This document shows, piece after piece, positions 30,516 through 39,280 of a stretch of DNA of 64,000 nt. The stretch covers positions 1 through 64,000 of the forward strand of contig NZ_JPMD01000025.1 in NCBI RefSeq assembly GCF_000732635.1, in the 5' to 3' direction. Made by a program: the position numbers and the translations under genes. The first letter of the stretch is position 1. Each line of letters starts with the position of its first letter. Origin of the DNA: Clostridium sulfidigenes. GTDB taxonomy: Bacteria; Bacillota; Clostridia; Clostridiales; Clostridiaceae. The notes below the pieces were generated by a model. The model made no database searches. It saw only the letters and a program-made list of their open reading frames with translations, and was not told the origin of the DNA.

Positions 30516-31373
30516 ATGGATAACACATATTCAAGTAACAAATCTGGATATCTTAATAAAGACTTTCAGCTTTTTCATATAAAGGACAAAAAAAATCAAG
30601 AGTTCGAGTTTCATTATCATGACTTTAATAAAATAATAATCTTTTTATCTGGAAAAGTTACTTATTTAATTGAAGGGAAGGCTTATTATTTAAAGCCTTG
30701 GGATATTCTACTTGTAAACAATCATGATGTGCACAAGCCTATTATCGATTCTAATGAGACCTATGAACGTATAATTATTTGGGCTAATTCAGGTTTTATT
30801 GAAAATCATAATTATGAAGGTTGCGATTTATCAACTTGCTTTAAACTAGCAAAAGAGAAGAGTTTTAATTTAATAAGACTTGAAGATAAATTTCAAAATA
30901 ACCTTAAAAATATCATATCTTCCTTAGAAGTATCATTTAACTCTCAAGATTTTGGAAGTAAACTTTTAGGCAACTCTCTCTTTATTCAACTAATTATATA
31001 TCTTAACAGACTTTATCTTGATAAAACTTATATTACTACTAAGGATTCTTTAAAATACGATAAACAAATTGAAGAGATTTTAAAATATATAAACAATAAC
31101 CTATCACAAGATCTATCCATTGAACTTATATGTAAAGAATTCTTTATAAGTAAATATTATTTAATGCATAAATTCAAAAATGAAACTGGGTATACTCTTC
31201 ATAACTATATAATTCAGAAGAGATTATTTATGGCTCAAGAACTTATAAAATCTGGTGAGCCAGTAACTAAGGTTAGTTCCCTCTGTGGATTTAAGGATTA
31301 CTCTAGTTTTCTACGTAGCTTTAAAAAGCTCTTTCACAAATCACCCCGAGAATATATAAATGAAATAAAATAA
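30516..31373 (+). CDS. AraC family regulator with cupin sensor domain
   Basis: 285 aa. The N-terminal cupin (FEFHYHDFNKIIIFLSGKVTYLIEGKAYYLKPWDILLVNNHDVHKP) binds a small effector; the C-terminal AraC domain has two HTHs (LSIELICKEFFISKYYLMHKFKNETGYTLHNYI and VTKVSSLCGFKDYSSFLRSFKKLFHKSPREY). It is divergent from the symporter gene, so regulation of that transporter is a reasonable guess. Ribosome site TTTGGAGGTATCTTT. Confidence 0.9.
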   Translation: MDNTYSSNKSGYLNKDFQLFHIKDKKNQEFEFHYHDFNKIIIFLSGKVTYLIEGKAYYLKPWDILLVNNHDVHKPIIDSNETYERIIIWANSGFIENHNYEGCDLSTCFKLAKEKSFNLIRLEDKFQNNLKNIISSLEVSFNSQDFGSKLLGNSLFIQLIIYLNRLYLDKTYITTKDSLKYDKQIEEILKYINNNLSQDLSIELICKEFFISKYYLMHKFKNETGYTLHNYIIQKRLFMAQELIKSGEPVTKVSSLCGFKDYSSFLRSFKKLFHKSPREYINEIK

Positions 31374-31407
31374 GCTGTCTCAAAATAAACTACTTCTGAG
31401 ACAGCTT
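31372..31407. terminator. Bidirectional terminator after the AraC gene
   Basis: 11-bp perfect stem (31372-31382 with 31397-31407), whose left arm begins at the AraC stop codon. Also lies downstream of the convergent 45-aa gene at 31425. Confidence 0.85.
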
Positions 31408-31424
31408 CTTAAAACACAATTTAA

Positions 31425-31562
31425 CTATTTTATTTCATTTCCATTGAAATCTTTAAATTCAGGCTTATTTTGAGGATCTCCAACATTGTTTTGATTCTCA
31501 TGAAGCTTTTGTCTTCTTTTTCCCTTCTGAGCTGGGTTGTTAGAACCTGATTTTCTCTTCAT
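31425..31562 (-). CDS. Small basic/polar protein, 45 aa
   Basis: Begins MKRKSGSNNPAQKGKRRQKL and ends with DFNGNEIK; very hydrophilic, rich in K, N, Q and R, without a membrane segment. The ATG at 31562 has GGAAAGGATG about 8 nt upstream, the codon use is normal for this genome, and a terminator follows. I do not recognise a named family. The composition is reminiscent of small clostridial proteins made in the forespore, but that is only an impression. Confidence 0.6.
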   Translation of the reverse strand: MKRKSGSNNPAQKGKRRQKLHENQNNVGDPQNKPEFKDFNGNEIK

Positions 31563-31637
31563 AATAAACACATCCTTTCCTTAAATAGTTTCTACTTTTT
31601 TTAAGGTTTTATGTGTTTTATATGTTTTATTAAAGCT

Positions 31638-32456
31638 TTATCGCATCCAAGCCCCAGCTAAAGTTAATAAACCACCTCTTATTTTATATGCTTCTATAAT
31701 ATCCTTTGCCTTGTACTTAATTCTATTAGGTGCTATAAGCTGAACTCCCGGAATACATAAGGTTCCTTCTGCCATTCCACTATCCATAAAAGCTATTTCT
31801 AATTCTACCTTACCTTCTAATATGTTAGGTATTACTGATTTATTATTAATAGCTTTCTCTGCTGATAATTCTAACATTTTATGAACTCTCTTTGGCTGTA
31901 TGCATTCACCTACATATCTACTGTGAGATTTTTTAACTTCTACAGCTTCTATATTCTTGTTAAATTCTTTAGCTTGACTTGTTAAAATGTTATCTCCTGA
32001 CGTCATTACCACTGGAACTTTAAAATATCCTGCCACTAAGGAGTTAAATTCAAATTCTCCTACTACTCTTCCATTTAACTTTATTTCCGATACCACTGAA
32101 CCATTATAGCTATGAGCTAAGATTCCTGAAGTATTATGTCTTCCGTGATATCCTATTAGCATAACTGCATCAAAAGTATTATCTATGCCCTCCATCATGC
32201 CAAGGATTTTTTTATTTCCACTAATTAATACTACATCCTCATCTAATTCTTCAATAAGGATACTTGTCATAGGTCCATGAGAGTCATTTACTAATATTTC
32301 TTCTGCTCCTGCTTTTTTAGCTCCTCTTATAACTGCATTTACTTCTTCTGTCATAAACATTCTTGCTCTTTCATAATTATAGCCACCTTCATGAGTAAAA
32401 CCCCAGTTAGTTACTCCACTGATTCCTTCAATGTCCACAGAAATATAAATCTTCAT
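31638..32456 (-). CDS. M55 family D-aminopeptidase (DppA-like)
   Basis: Zinc peptidase related to Bacillus subtilis DppA, which removes D-alanine from D-Ala-containing peptides such as peptidoglycan fragments; 272 aa. The zinc ligands line up with those of DppA: D8 and E10 (SVDIEG), H60 (NDSHGPM), H104 (GYHGRHN) and E134 (GEFEFN). Ten-subunit ring enzyme in the cytoplasm in known cases. Here it is not next to a dpp transporter; the window's opp operon is 28 kb away. Ribosome site AAAGGGGGATTTTC. Confidence 0.93.
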   Translation of the reverse strand: MKIYISVDIEGISGVTNWGFTHEGGYNYERARMFMTEEVNAVIRGAKKAGAEEILVNDSHGPMTSILIEELDEDVVLISGNKKILGMMEGIDNTFDAVMLIGYHGRHNTSGILAHSYNGSVVSEIKLNGRVVGEFEFNSLVAGYFKVPVVMTSGDNILTSQAKEFNKNIEAVEVKKSHSRYVGECIQPKRVHKMLELSAEKAINNKSVIPNILEGKVELEIAFMDSGMAEGTLCIPGVQLIAPNRIKYKAKDIIEAYKIRGGLLTLAGAWMR

Positions 32457-32565
32457 GAAAATCCCCCTTTATCACCATATAATTTATTTATATATATTTA
32501 AAAGCCCCTAGTGAAATCCTCTTGTATAATAAGTTCTAATACTGATTTAGTTAACATACAGCCGT

Positions 32566-33954
32566 TTATTTCATAAGTTTTTTTACATTATCTAGATTTT
32601 TTTTATTAAAAGGTGGAAAAACTATTGGGATATTTATTTTAGTAGTTTTTCTTACAACACTTCTTCTATGAGAAAAAGTCTTAAAACTTTCTTTACCATG
32701 ATAAGCTCCTATACCTGAATTTCCAACTCCTCCAAAAGGTAACTCTGGATTAGCTAAATGAGTTATTGTGTCATTTATACAAGCTCCACCTGAGGAGATC
32801 TCTTCCAAAACCTTTTCCTCTACTTCATAGTTTTCAGTAAATAAATACAGAGCTAATGGCTTTGATAATTTCTTAATTTCCCCTATTATCTCATCTAAAT
32901 TACTAAAGCTTATAATTGGAAGAATAGGTCCAAAAATCTCTTCTGACATAGCTGCACCTTCCCATGAAGCATCTATAAGTGTAGGTTCAATATATCTTTT
33001 TTCTCTATTTACTTTTCCACCATATATTATTTTATCTGCCTCTTTATCTAATATGTTTTTAAGCCTTAGGAAATGTCTATCATTAACAATTCTTCCGTAG
33101 TCTTTACTTTCCATAGCATCCTTACCATAGAAGCTTTGAATTTGCAATTTTAATTCCTTAATTAATTCATCTTTCACCTTGTTATTTACTACTACATAAT
33201 CCGGTGCTACACAGGTTTGACCTACATTTATAGTCTTGCCCCAAATTATACGCTTAGCTGCCACTCTAATATCTGCACTTTCATCTACAATTACAGGACT
33301 TTTCCCCCCTAATTCTAAAGTAACAGGAACTAGGTTTCTTGCAGCAGCTTCCATTATTATTTTCCCAACTTGAGCACTCCCTGTAAAGAAGATATAATCA
33401 AAGGTACCATTAATCAATGAAGTGTTAGTTTCTATTCCACCTTCCACTGAGCGTATATACTCCTTAGGGAATGTTTCAGTAATCATTTCTGTAATTACTC
33501 TTGATAAATTGGGCACATTTTCAGATGGTTTTAATACTACACAATTTCCAGCAGCAAGTGCTCCCACCAAAGGTTCTATCAAAAGTTGAAATGGATAATT
33601 ATAAGGTCCTATAATTAGAACCGTTCCATAGGGCTCAGAAATTACAAAACTTTTTGCAGGAAATAAGTACAAAGGCGTTTTTACCTTTTCTTTCTTTGCC
33701 CACTTCTTTAAATTCTTTATAGTGTGACTAATACTACTTAATACAAAGCCTACCTCTGTAGTATAAGATTCAAACTCACACTTTCCTAAATCTTTATATA
33801 ATGCTTCATATATTTTATATTCATACTTTTTTATAGCAGACTTTAAACTTCTTAATTGATTAATACGAAAATCTATATCACGACTTTTTTTTGACTCAAA
33901 AAACTTATAGTGATCTTCTATAATTTTATCTACATCAATCGAACTTAATTCCAT
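32566..33954 (-). CDS. Aldehyde dehydrogenase (class 3 type)
   Basis: NAD(P)-dependent oxidation of aldehydes, 462 aa. Catalytic motifs: VTLELGGKSP (Glu) and INVGQTCVAPDYV (Cys), with the class 3 sequence GPYNYPFQLLIEPLVGALAAGN and the end motif PFGGVGNSGIGAYHGKESF. The C-terminus IVFPPFNKKNLDNVKKLMK resembles fatty-aldehyde/coniferyl dehydrogenases of this class. I choose ATG 33954; a GTG 12 nt upstream sits against the GAGGA ribosome site. Confidence 0.92.
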   Translation of the reverse strand: MELSSIDVDKIIEDHYKFFESKKSRDIDFRINQLRSLKSAIKKYEYKIYEALYKDLGKCEFESYTTEVGFVLSSISHTIKNLKKWAKKEKVKTPLYLFPAKSFVISEPYGTVLIIGPYNYPFQLLIEPLVGALAAGNCVVLKPSENVPNLSRVITEMITETFPKEYIRSVEGGIETNTSLINGTFDYIFFTGSAQVGKIIMEAAARNLVPVTLELGGKSPVIVDESADIRVAAKRIIWGKTINVGQTCVAPDYVVVNNKVKDELIKELKLQIQSFYGKDAMESKDYGRIVNDRHFLRLKNILDKEADKIIYGGKVNREKRYIEPTLIDASWEGAAMSEEIFGPILPIISFSNLDEIIGEIKKLSKPLALYLFTENYEVEEKVLEEISSGGACINDTITHLANPELPFGGVGNSGIGAYHGKESFKTFSHRRSVVRKTTKINIPIVFPPFNKKNLDNVKKLMK

Positions 33955-34037
33955 AAACCTAATCACTCCTCATTATACCTATTTCAATAACTATATTTTA
34001 TACTATTTTTACATATTATACTACATAGCTCCATAAC

Positions 34038-34076
34038 AAAGACCTACTTAAAAATTTTATTTTTAAGTAGGTCTTT
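34038..34076 (-). terminator. Strong terminator downstream of the 7-TM membrane protein gene
   Basis: 17-bp perfect stem (34038-34054 with 34060-34076) with a 5-nt loop and A/T-rich arms. It lies 168 bp beyond the stop of the gene at 34244. Confidence 0.85.
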
Positions 34077-34170
34077 AAAAGGGATAATTTATTTCAAACG
34101 GTTTAAGAATTTATAATTTAAAAACATTTAATATGCTAAATATTATAATTTAAAAAATTTATCTTATATA

Positions 34171-34228
34171 ACTATTTAAAATTTTACCTAGGATACTATT
34201 TAAATAGTCACCTAGAGAACTATATAAA
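34171..34228. repeat. 24-bp tandem repeat, 2.4 copies
   Basis: Unit ACTATTTAAA-5N-ACCTAG-3N begins at 34171 and 34195. A third partial copy, ACTATATAAA, begins at 34219. The conserved parts are exact in the first two copies while the N positions vary. It lies in the 3' region between the membrane protein gene and its terminator. Confidence 0.65.
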
Positions 34229-34243
34229 TATTAAAATAGTTAA

Positions 34244-34927
34244 CTAGTTGTTTACACCATGCGGGTTTGAGAGTTTTTTCATCTCTTTATATCCCATAAA
34301 TACAATCCATACATAGGCTAAAGTCTTAGGTATCATAAGAATTCCTATGCTCGGTAAAGTATTTGACCATAGCACAACAGGAATATAGAATCCAAAGGAT
34401 AAAATTATTGCAATAGGCATAAATTTAAAGCCTTTATCATTGTTTTCTTTAATTTTATTATGGAAAATCCATATGATTATAAGTCCTATTAACGCAAAAG
34501 GAATGTTACGATATATTCCCCAGGAAACTGGAGCATTATATGATAACCATTGATTTTGTGGGAATGCACATAATATAATTCTAACAATAGCTAATCCATA
34601 GATAATATTAGTTAATCTTTTTTCAGCTTTAACATCATAACGAATTCTCCATATATGATATAGCACCACATAAAATATAGTCATTGTAATAGATGTAATT
34701 AGTTTTCCTATGCCTAAAGCCACAGCATTAGCTTCTAAACCAGTGGTAAGTAATCCATATGCCCTTGGTACTAGATGGAATGCATCTCCACATCCTAAAA
34801 TCACTGCCATAATTCCAAATAATCTATATTGCTTATTTTGTCCACTTTTTTTAATCATAATAATTCCCATTATTATAACTGTAGAAAGATAAAGAATGTC
34901 AAAAAGTGTTTCCATAATTCCTTGCAT
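34244..34927 (-). CDS. Seven-span membrane protein, function unknown
   Basis: 227 aa with about seven hydrophobic spans (about residues 7-26, 36-58, 70-92, 104-122, 138-158, 168-188, 194-214) and short loops. Conserved-looking polar residues include CGDAFHLVPRAYG in the second span. I do not recognise a functional motif. A TGAAC-ATC-GTTCA palindrome in its promoter, also present in front of the adjacent tetR gene, indicates control by that TetR protein; such pairs often involve export or stress response. Ribosome site TGAGGTGATATATT. Confidence 0.7.
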   Translation of the reverse strand: MQGIMETLFDILYLSTVIIMGIIMIKKSGQNKQYRLFGIMAVILGCGDAFHLVPRAYGLLTTGLEANAVALGIGKLITSITMTIFYVVLYHIWRIRYDVKAEKRLTNIIYGLAIVRIILCAFPQNQWLSYNAPVSWGIYRNIPFALIGLIIIWIFHNKIKENNDKGFKFMPIAIILSFGFYIPVVLWSNTLPSIGILMIPKTLAYVWIVFMGYKEMKKLSNPHGVNN

Positions 34928-34950
34928 AATATATCACCTCATATTTTATT

Positions 34951-34963
34951 TGAACATCGTTCA
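34951..34963 (-). promoter_or_regulatory. Probable TetR operator in the membrane-protein promoter
   Basis: TGAACATCGTTCA, an inverted repeat of TGAAC around 3 nt, lies 24 bp upstream of the start codon. The same half-sites occur in front of tetR at 35600-35614. Confidence 0.6.
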
Positions 34964-35014
34964 TTTTGAAAGTATATAAAATGCCATACGTTAGTACAGC
35001 ATGATTGTTTAACT

Positions 35015-35583
35015 TTATTTTAAATAAATAATTCTCTTTAAAGCATCCATAAAAAAAGTTATATCCTCTTCTCTAGCTTTAAGCATAGCTAACATGTTAC
35101 TAAAAATAAATTTAGCCATCTTCTCCTTAGTTAAATTATCAGTCCAAGTTTTATCACTAATAATGTCTTGTGAATCCAAAAGAATAACTATACTTTTACA
35201 GACCTTTTCAAAAAACTCATGTTCTCTTTTTCTTCCTAGAGATTTTTCGCTACTACTTAATAAAGCTAACTGCTCAATCCAATTTTCTTGAAATTTACCT
35301 AGGTAAACAAAAAGATTATTATATAATAGCTCTATCTTTTCAAAAATATTTTTTCTCCTTTTAAACACTTATGAAAATCATTAAATGCTTCTCTCCAAAA
35401 ATCTTCAACCACTGCCACCACTAATTCACTTTTTGTGGAAAATGAATTATAAACTGTTCCTACAGAAATTTTACATCTACTGGCTACAGCCCTTATATTT
35501 ATTGCTGAAATTCCTTGCTCTAAAGCAATTTCTTTTGCTCCTTCAAGTATAACCTCTCTTGGGTTTTCTGAGAACTTATTCAT
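35015..35583 (-). pseudogene. TetR family regulator, frameshifted
   Basis: Two overlapping frames together make one TetR protein of about 190 aa. The first (35332-35583) holds the HTH: EGAKEIALEQGISAINIRAVASRCKISVGTVYNSFSTKSELV. The second (ending at 35015) holds the C-terminal ligand/dimer domain, FEKIELLYNNLFVYLGKFQENWIEQLALL. Adding one A to the six-A run (35349-35354 on the plus strand as T) joins them as GEKNIFEKIEL. So one base is missing, either by mutation, sequencing error, or ribosomal slippage on the A run. Ribosome site GAGGAGTAGATATA. Confidence 0.85.
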
Positions 35584-35599
35584 TATATCTACTCCTCAT

Positions 35600-35647
35600 T
35601 TGAACTATGTTCAAGTTGATTATATATTAAATTTTTTTATAGGTCAA
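35600..35647 (-). promoter_or_regulatory. tetR promoter with palindromic operator
   Basis: On the minus strand TTGACC (35642-35647), 17 bp, TATAAT (35619-35624). Immediately downstream is TTGAAC-TAT-GTTCAA (35600-35614), which would block the start of transcription when bound. Confidence 0.7.
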
Positions 35648-35976
35648 TATGTCTTGCTATTTTAACCTAACTCATTGAAGCAAAATGTTCCTTAATATAA
35701 GTTAAGAATTTCCCTATAACTATATTATAATCTAGAGTTATGAATAAAAACATACTGTTTATACTTAAAATTTCCCCAAAATTTCTTACACCTACTAAAA
35801 CGGGTAATCAAAACTAAAGATTAATTTAAATTATTGTACTATAATAAATATCTATAGCTTAGATGGCTATTATTTTTGATAAATATACCCAACTTGCTAT
35901 ATAATACATATGAGACAAAAATAATTAAGTTTATTTATATTAGGTTTATGTTAAAATTAGAAAGTGATGTGATATT
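35648..35976. other. AT-rich intergenic region before the flavin reductase gene
   Basis: About 330 bp between divergent genes. No coding sequence, strong hairpin or riboswitch is seen. The promoter of the gene at 35977 must be here; several TATAAT-like words occur (for example near 35900), none with a convincing -35. Confidence 0.5.
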
Positions 35977-36642
35977 ATGGCTAAAACTACTTTTAAGGGT
36001 AGTATTATGCTAAATCCTGTTCCAGCAGTAATGATAACTAGTAGAAATTCTGAAGGAAAGGATAATGTGTTTACTGTAGGTTGGATAGGTACAGCTTGTA
36101 CTAAGCCCCCTATGATTACAGTTGCTATTCGTCCTGAAAGATTATCCTATGAATATATAAAAGAAAGTGGTTCCTTTGTAGTAAATCTAGCTTCTAGTAA
36201 TCTAGTTAAAGCTGTGGATTACTGTGGAGTTAAAAGCGGAAGAACCAATGACAAGTTTAAGGATATGAACTTGTCTCTCAGTGAAGCTAAGGATATTTCC
36301 TGTAGTATTATTAATCAATGTCCCGTTGCCTTTGAGTGTGTAGTAAAATCTATAACTCCCCTAGGTACCCATGATTTATTTTTAGCTGAAATAGTTAACT
36401 GCCATGTGGAGAATACACTTATCGATGAAAAAGGAAAAATTCACTTTGATAAAGGAGACCTACTTTCATACTCTCATGGTGAATACTTTAGTTTAGCTCC
36501 TAAGCCTATTGGAAAATTCGGATATTCTGTGGCTAGAAAAGCTACTATTAAACTTAAAAATAAAGGCATAAAAAAACATAACGAAACCACAAAAACTGCC
36601 ATAGTGGAGAAAGAACAATTACATAATAAAAAAAAATATTAA
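35977..36642 (+). CDS. Flavin reductase-like FMN-binding protein
   Basis: 221 aa. A flavoredoxin-type split-barrel FMN domain spans residues 1-185: NPVPAVMITSRNSEGKDNVFTVGWIGTACTKPPMITVAIRP at the N-terminus, and later HDLFLAEIVNCHV. Likely an NAD(P)H:flavin or flavin-linked redox protein. The last 35 residues are a Lys-rich tail. It ends at a nine-A run (36628-36636); shifting by one base there opens 20 more codons of the same K/T/P/R-rich type to 36691, so the true C-terminus may be longer. The next gene, nadE, is 82 bp away. Confidence 0.87.
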   Translation: MAKTTFKGSIMLNPVPAVMITSRNSEGKDNVFTVGWIGTACTKPPMITVAIRPERLSYEYIKESGSFVVNLASSNLVKAVDYCGVKSGRTNDKFKDMNLSLSEAKDISCSIINQCPVAFECVVKSITPLGTHDLFLAEIVNCHVENTLIDEKGKIHFDKGDLLSYSHGEYFSLAPKPIGKFGYSVARKATIKLKNKGIKKHNETTKTAIVEKEQLHNKKKY

Positions 36643-36724
36643 GAGTAATAAACCTAAAAAAACTAAAACTAAAAAAAGAACTCGTATATAAGAAATATCT
36701 TTAATATGAAAGGTGCGATGTTTA

Positions 36725-38629
36725 ATGAACTTTATAAAGGTTGGTTCTGCTTGTCCTATTACTAAGGTAGCAGATGTTGACTTTAACTTAAATGAAATAA
36801 AAAAATGTGTTGAAAAAGCTATAGAAGAACAAGTTAAAATTTTAGTTTTTCCTGAATTATCTATAACCTCCTATAGTTGTGCTGATTTATTCTTTCAACA
36901 AAAACTACTAAAAAAAGCAGAAGTAGCTATTGAAAATCTTTGTGTATTTTCCGAAGGAAGAGATATCTTATTTGCTGTAGGTGCTCCTTTTGAATATGAT
37001 GATGTGCTTTATAATGCAGCTTATCTTATCTTTAATGGAAAAGTTTTAGGTATTGTTCCAAAAAGTTACTTACCTAATGCTTCTGAATTCTATGAAAAAC
37101 GTTGGTTTAGCAGTGGTCTTAATATAACTTCTAGAATAGTTAAACTTCCTTTCCAAGACAATATATATTTTGGAACTAACCTAATATTTAGAAGTGGTGA
37201 TATTAGTATTGGAGTGGAAATTTGTGAAGACCTTTGGGTTACTATTCCACCAAGTAGCTTCTTATCTTTAGCTGGTTGTAATGTAATATGTAATTTATCT
37301 TCATCTAATGAATTGGTTAGCAAGGCTGATTATAGAAGAGACTTAATTAAAAATCAAAGTGCTAGATGTATGAGTTCCTATATCTATTCTTCTAGTGGAG
37401 TCTTTGAATCTACTACTGATGTATTATTTAGTGGTCATCTTTTAATCAGTGAAAATGGTGGAATCTTATCTGAAAATGAAAGATTTAATCGCAAAAATGA
37501 AATTATTACTGCAATTATTGATGTAGATAAATTAAAGGCTGAAAGATTAAAAAATATAAGCTTTAGAGATAATAAAGTGCTAATTCCTTTTGATATGGAA
37601 ACTATATACTTTGAATTTAATAATATAGCTATTAATAATTTTGATAAATATATAGATAAACATCCTTTTGTACCTAGTAATCCTCTTGAAAGAGATAAAC
37701 GATCTAAAGAGATATTTAATATTCAAACTTCAGCTCTAGCTAAAAGATTTGAGCATACTGGTTTAAAGAAGGCAGTTATAGGAATTTCTGGTGGTCTTGA
37801 TTCTACTCTAGCTCTTCTAGTGGTAGTAAAAACCTTTGATATGTTGAAAATGCCTAGAGAAAATATTGTAACCATTACTATGCCTGGCTTTGGTACTACA
37901 GATAGAACATATAATAATGCCTTAGATCTTTGCAAGTATCTAGGTACAGACTTAAGAGAAATAAATATTGTACCTGCTTGCCTACAACATTTTAAAGATA
38001 TTGGTCATCCTGTAGAGCAACATGATGTAACCTATGAAAATGTTCAAGCAAGGGAAAGAACACAAATTCTTATGGACCTTGCTAATAAAGAAGGTGGACT
38101 GTTAATTGGGACTGGGGATTTATCTGAGTTAGCTCTTGGATGGTGTACTTATAATGGAGATCATATGTCCATGTATTCTGTAAACTGTTCTATTCCAAAA
38201 ACCCTTGTGAGATACCTAGTGGATTATGTGGCTGACCATGAAAGCACTCCTGAGATAAGTAAAATCCTTATTGATATTTTAGATACTCCTGTAAGTCCAG
38301 AACTACTTCCTAAAGACAAAGATGGAAACATTACTCAAAAGACTGAAGATATTGTAGGTCCTTATGAACTTCACGATTTCTTCCTATATCATTTCATGAA
38401 GCACGGTGCTTCTAAGGAACGTATAGAATTCTTAGCTAAGGTTGCTTTTAAGGGGACATATGATGATGATGTAATTAGTAAATGGCTTAATAAATTTATG
38501 ACTCGATTCTTTACTCAACAATTTAAGCGTTCTGCTCTACCTGATGGTCCTAAGGTTGGATCTATAAGCCTTTCTCCGAGAGGAGATTTAAGAATGCCAT
38601 CAGATGCTAGCTATAACGGATTTCTTTAA
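36725..38629 (+). CDS. nadE: Glutamine-dependent NAD+ synthetase
   Basis: Amidates nicotinate adenine dinucleotide to NAD+, 634 aa. The N-terminal nitrilase-type glutaminase domain has the Glu-Lys-Cys triad (VFPELSITSY, VPKSYLPN, GVEICEDLW). The C-terminal synthetase domain carries the PP-loop GISGGLDSTLALLV. The ATG at 36725 is preferred: AAAGGTG lies 9 nt upstream, and the protein family starts MNFIKVGSACP. A GTG at 36713 overlaps that ribosome site. Confidence 0.96.
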   Translation: MNFIKVGSACPITKVADVDFNLNEIKKCVEKAIEEQVKILVFPELSITSYSCADLFFQQKLLKKAEVAIENLCVFSEGRDILFAVGAPFEYDDVLYNAAYLIFNGKVLGIVPKSYLPNASEFYEKRWFSSGLNITSRIVKLPFQDNIYFGTNLIFRSGDISIGVEICEDLWVTIPPSSFLSLAGCNVICNLSSSNELVSKADYRRDLIKNQSARCMSSYIYSSSGVFESTTDVLFSGHLLISENGGILSENERFNRKNEIITAIIDVDKLKAERLKNISFRDNKVLIPFDMETIYFEFNNIAINNFDKYIDKHPFVPSNPLERDKRSKEIFNIQTSALAKRFEHTGLKKAVIGISGGLDSTLALLVVVKTFDMLKMPRENIVTITMPGFGTTDRTYNNALDLCKYLGTDLREINIVPACLQHFKDIGHPVEQHDVTYENVQARERTQILMDLANKEGGLLIGTGDLSELALGWCTYNGDHMSMYSVNCSIPKTLVRYLVDYVADHESTPEISKILIDILDTPVSPELLPKDKDGNITQKTEDIVGPYELHDFFLYHFMKHGASKERIEFLAKVAFKGTYDDDVISKWLNKFMTRFFTQQFKRSALPDGPKVGSISLSPRGDLRMPSDASYNGFL

Positions 38630-38649
38630 CTTTAAAAATATAATTAAAT

Positions 38650-38682
38650 ACCACTGGTAATTGTCTTTTTATTACCAGTGGT
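38650..38682. terminator. Hairpin between nadE and the YaaR gene
   Basis: Perfect 12-bp stem ACCACTGGTAAT (38650-38661) / ATTACCAGTGGT (38671-38682) between convergent genes. The T tract is poor on both strands, so the hairpin may serve as an mRNA end or a weak terminator. Confidence 0.7.
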
Positions 38683-38757
38683 CCTTAACTTAATATGTAA
38701 AGTATAAAATTATACTATAACTTAATAATGAAGATAATTAGAGATATTAATTTATAA

Positions 38758-39180
38758 TTATCTATAAATATCTACAATGAGACCTGAAATTTCATCTATA
38801 GTGCTAGCTATATCTAAGTTTTCTCTTTCTTCTTTAAGTAGCATCTGAGTTAGTTCTTCTAATTTATTGTCAATAGTCTCTACTGTAACAAAGTACTGAG
38901 TTTGCCAAAAGCTTATATCTTTTTTTATAGAATACATAAATGAAAGTACTGATTCTAGGTATTCTTTTATTTCTTTTTTATAAGCTCTAACATCAGCATA
39001 GCACTTTGAAATTACAAGTCTGCTACCTTTAGATTTTATATTTTTAAGCATTTTCTTAAGATCTTCTTCTGATTTTTGCTCTCTAGCAAAGCTAAAATTT
39101 TTAGAGAAGTCTTGTTTGTTATTTACAACTTTACTTTCTCTTTGTATTGGAGTATTTCTTCCTACTTTTGATATCTCCAT
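38758..39180 (-). CDS. YaaR family protein (DUF327)
   Basis: 140 aa, soluble, mostly helical. The conserved core is LVISKCYADVRAYKKEIKEYLESVLSFMYSIKKDISFWQTQYFVTVETIDNKLEEL, which is typical of YaaR/DUF327. Function unknown; in Bacilli the family gene sits near tmk and holB, unlike here. Ribosome site AAGGGGGTG. Confidence 0.85.
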   Translation of the reverse strand: MEISKVGRNTPIQRESKVVNNKQDFSKNFSFAREQKSEEDLKKMLKNIKSKGSRLVISKCYADVRAYKKEIKEYLESVLSFMYSIKKDISFWQTQYFVTVETIDNKLEELTQMLLKEERENLDIASTIDEISGLIVDIYR

Positions 39181-39280
39181 GTGAACACCCCCTTGTCCTT
39201 TAATTATATTATAAATAAGGTTAAGGATTTTAGCTATATTTTCTTACTATTTACAGATTAAATTAATTTAGGAGGCAATT

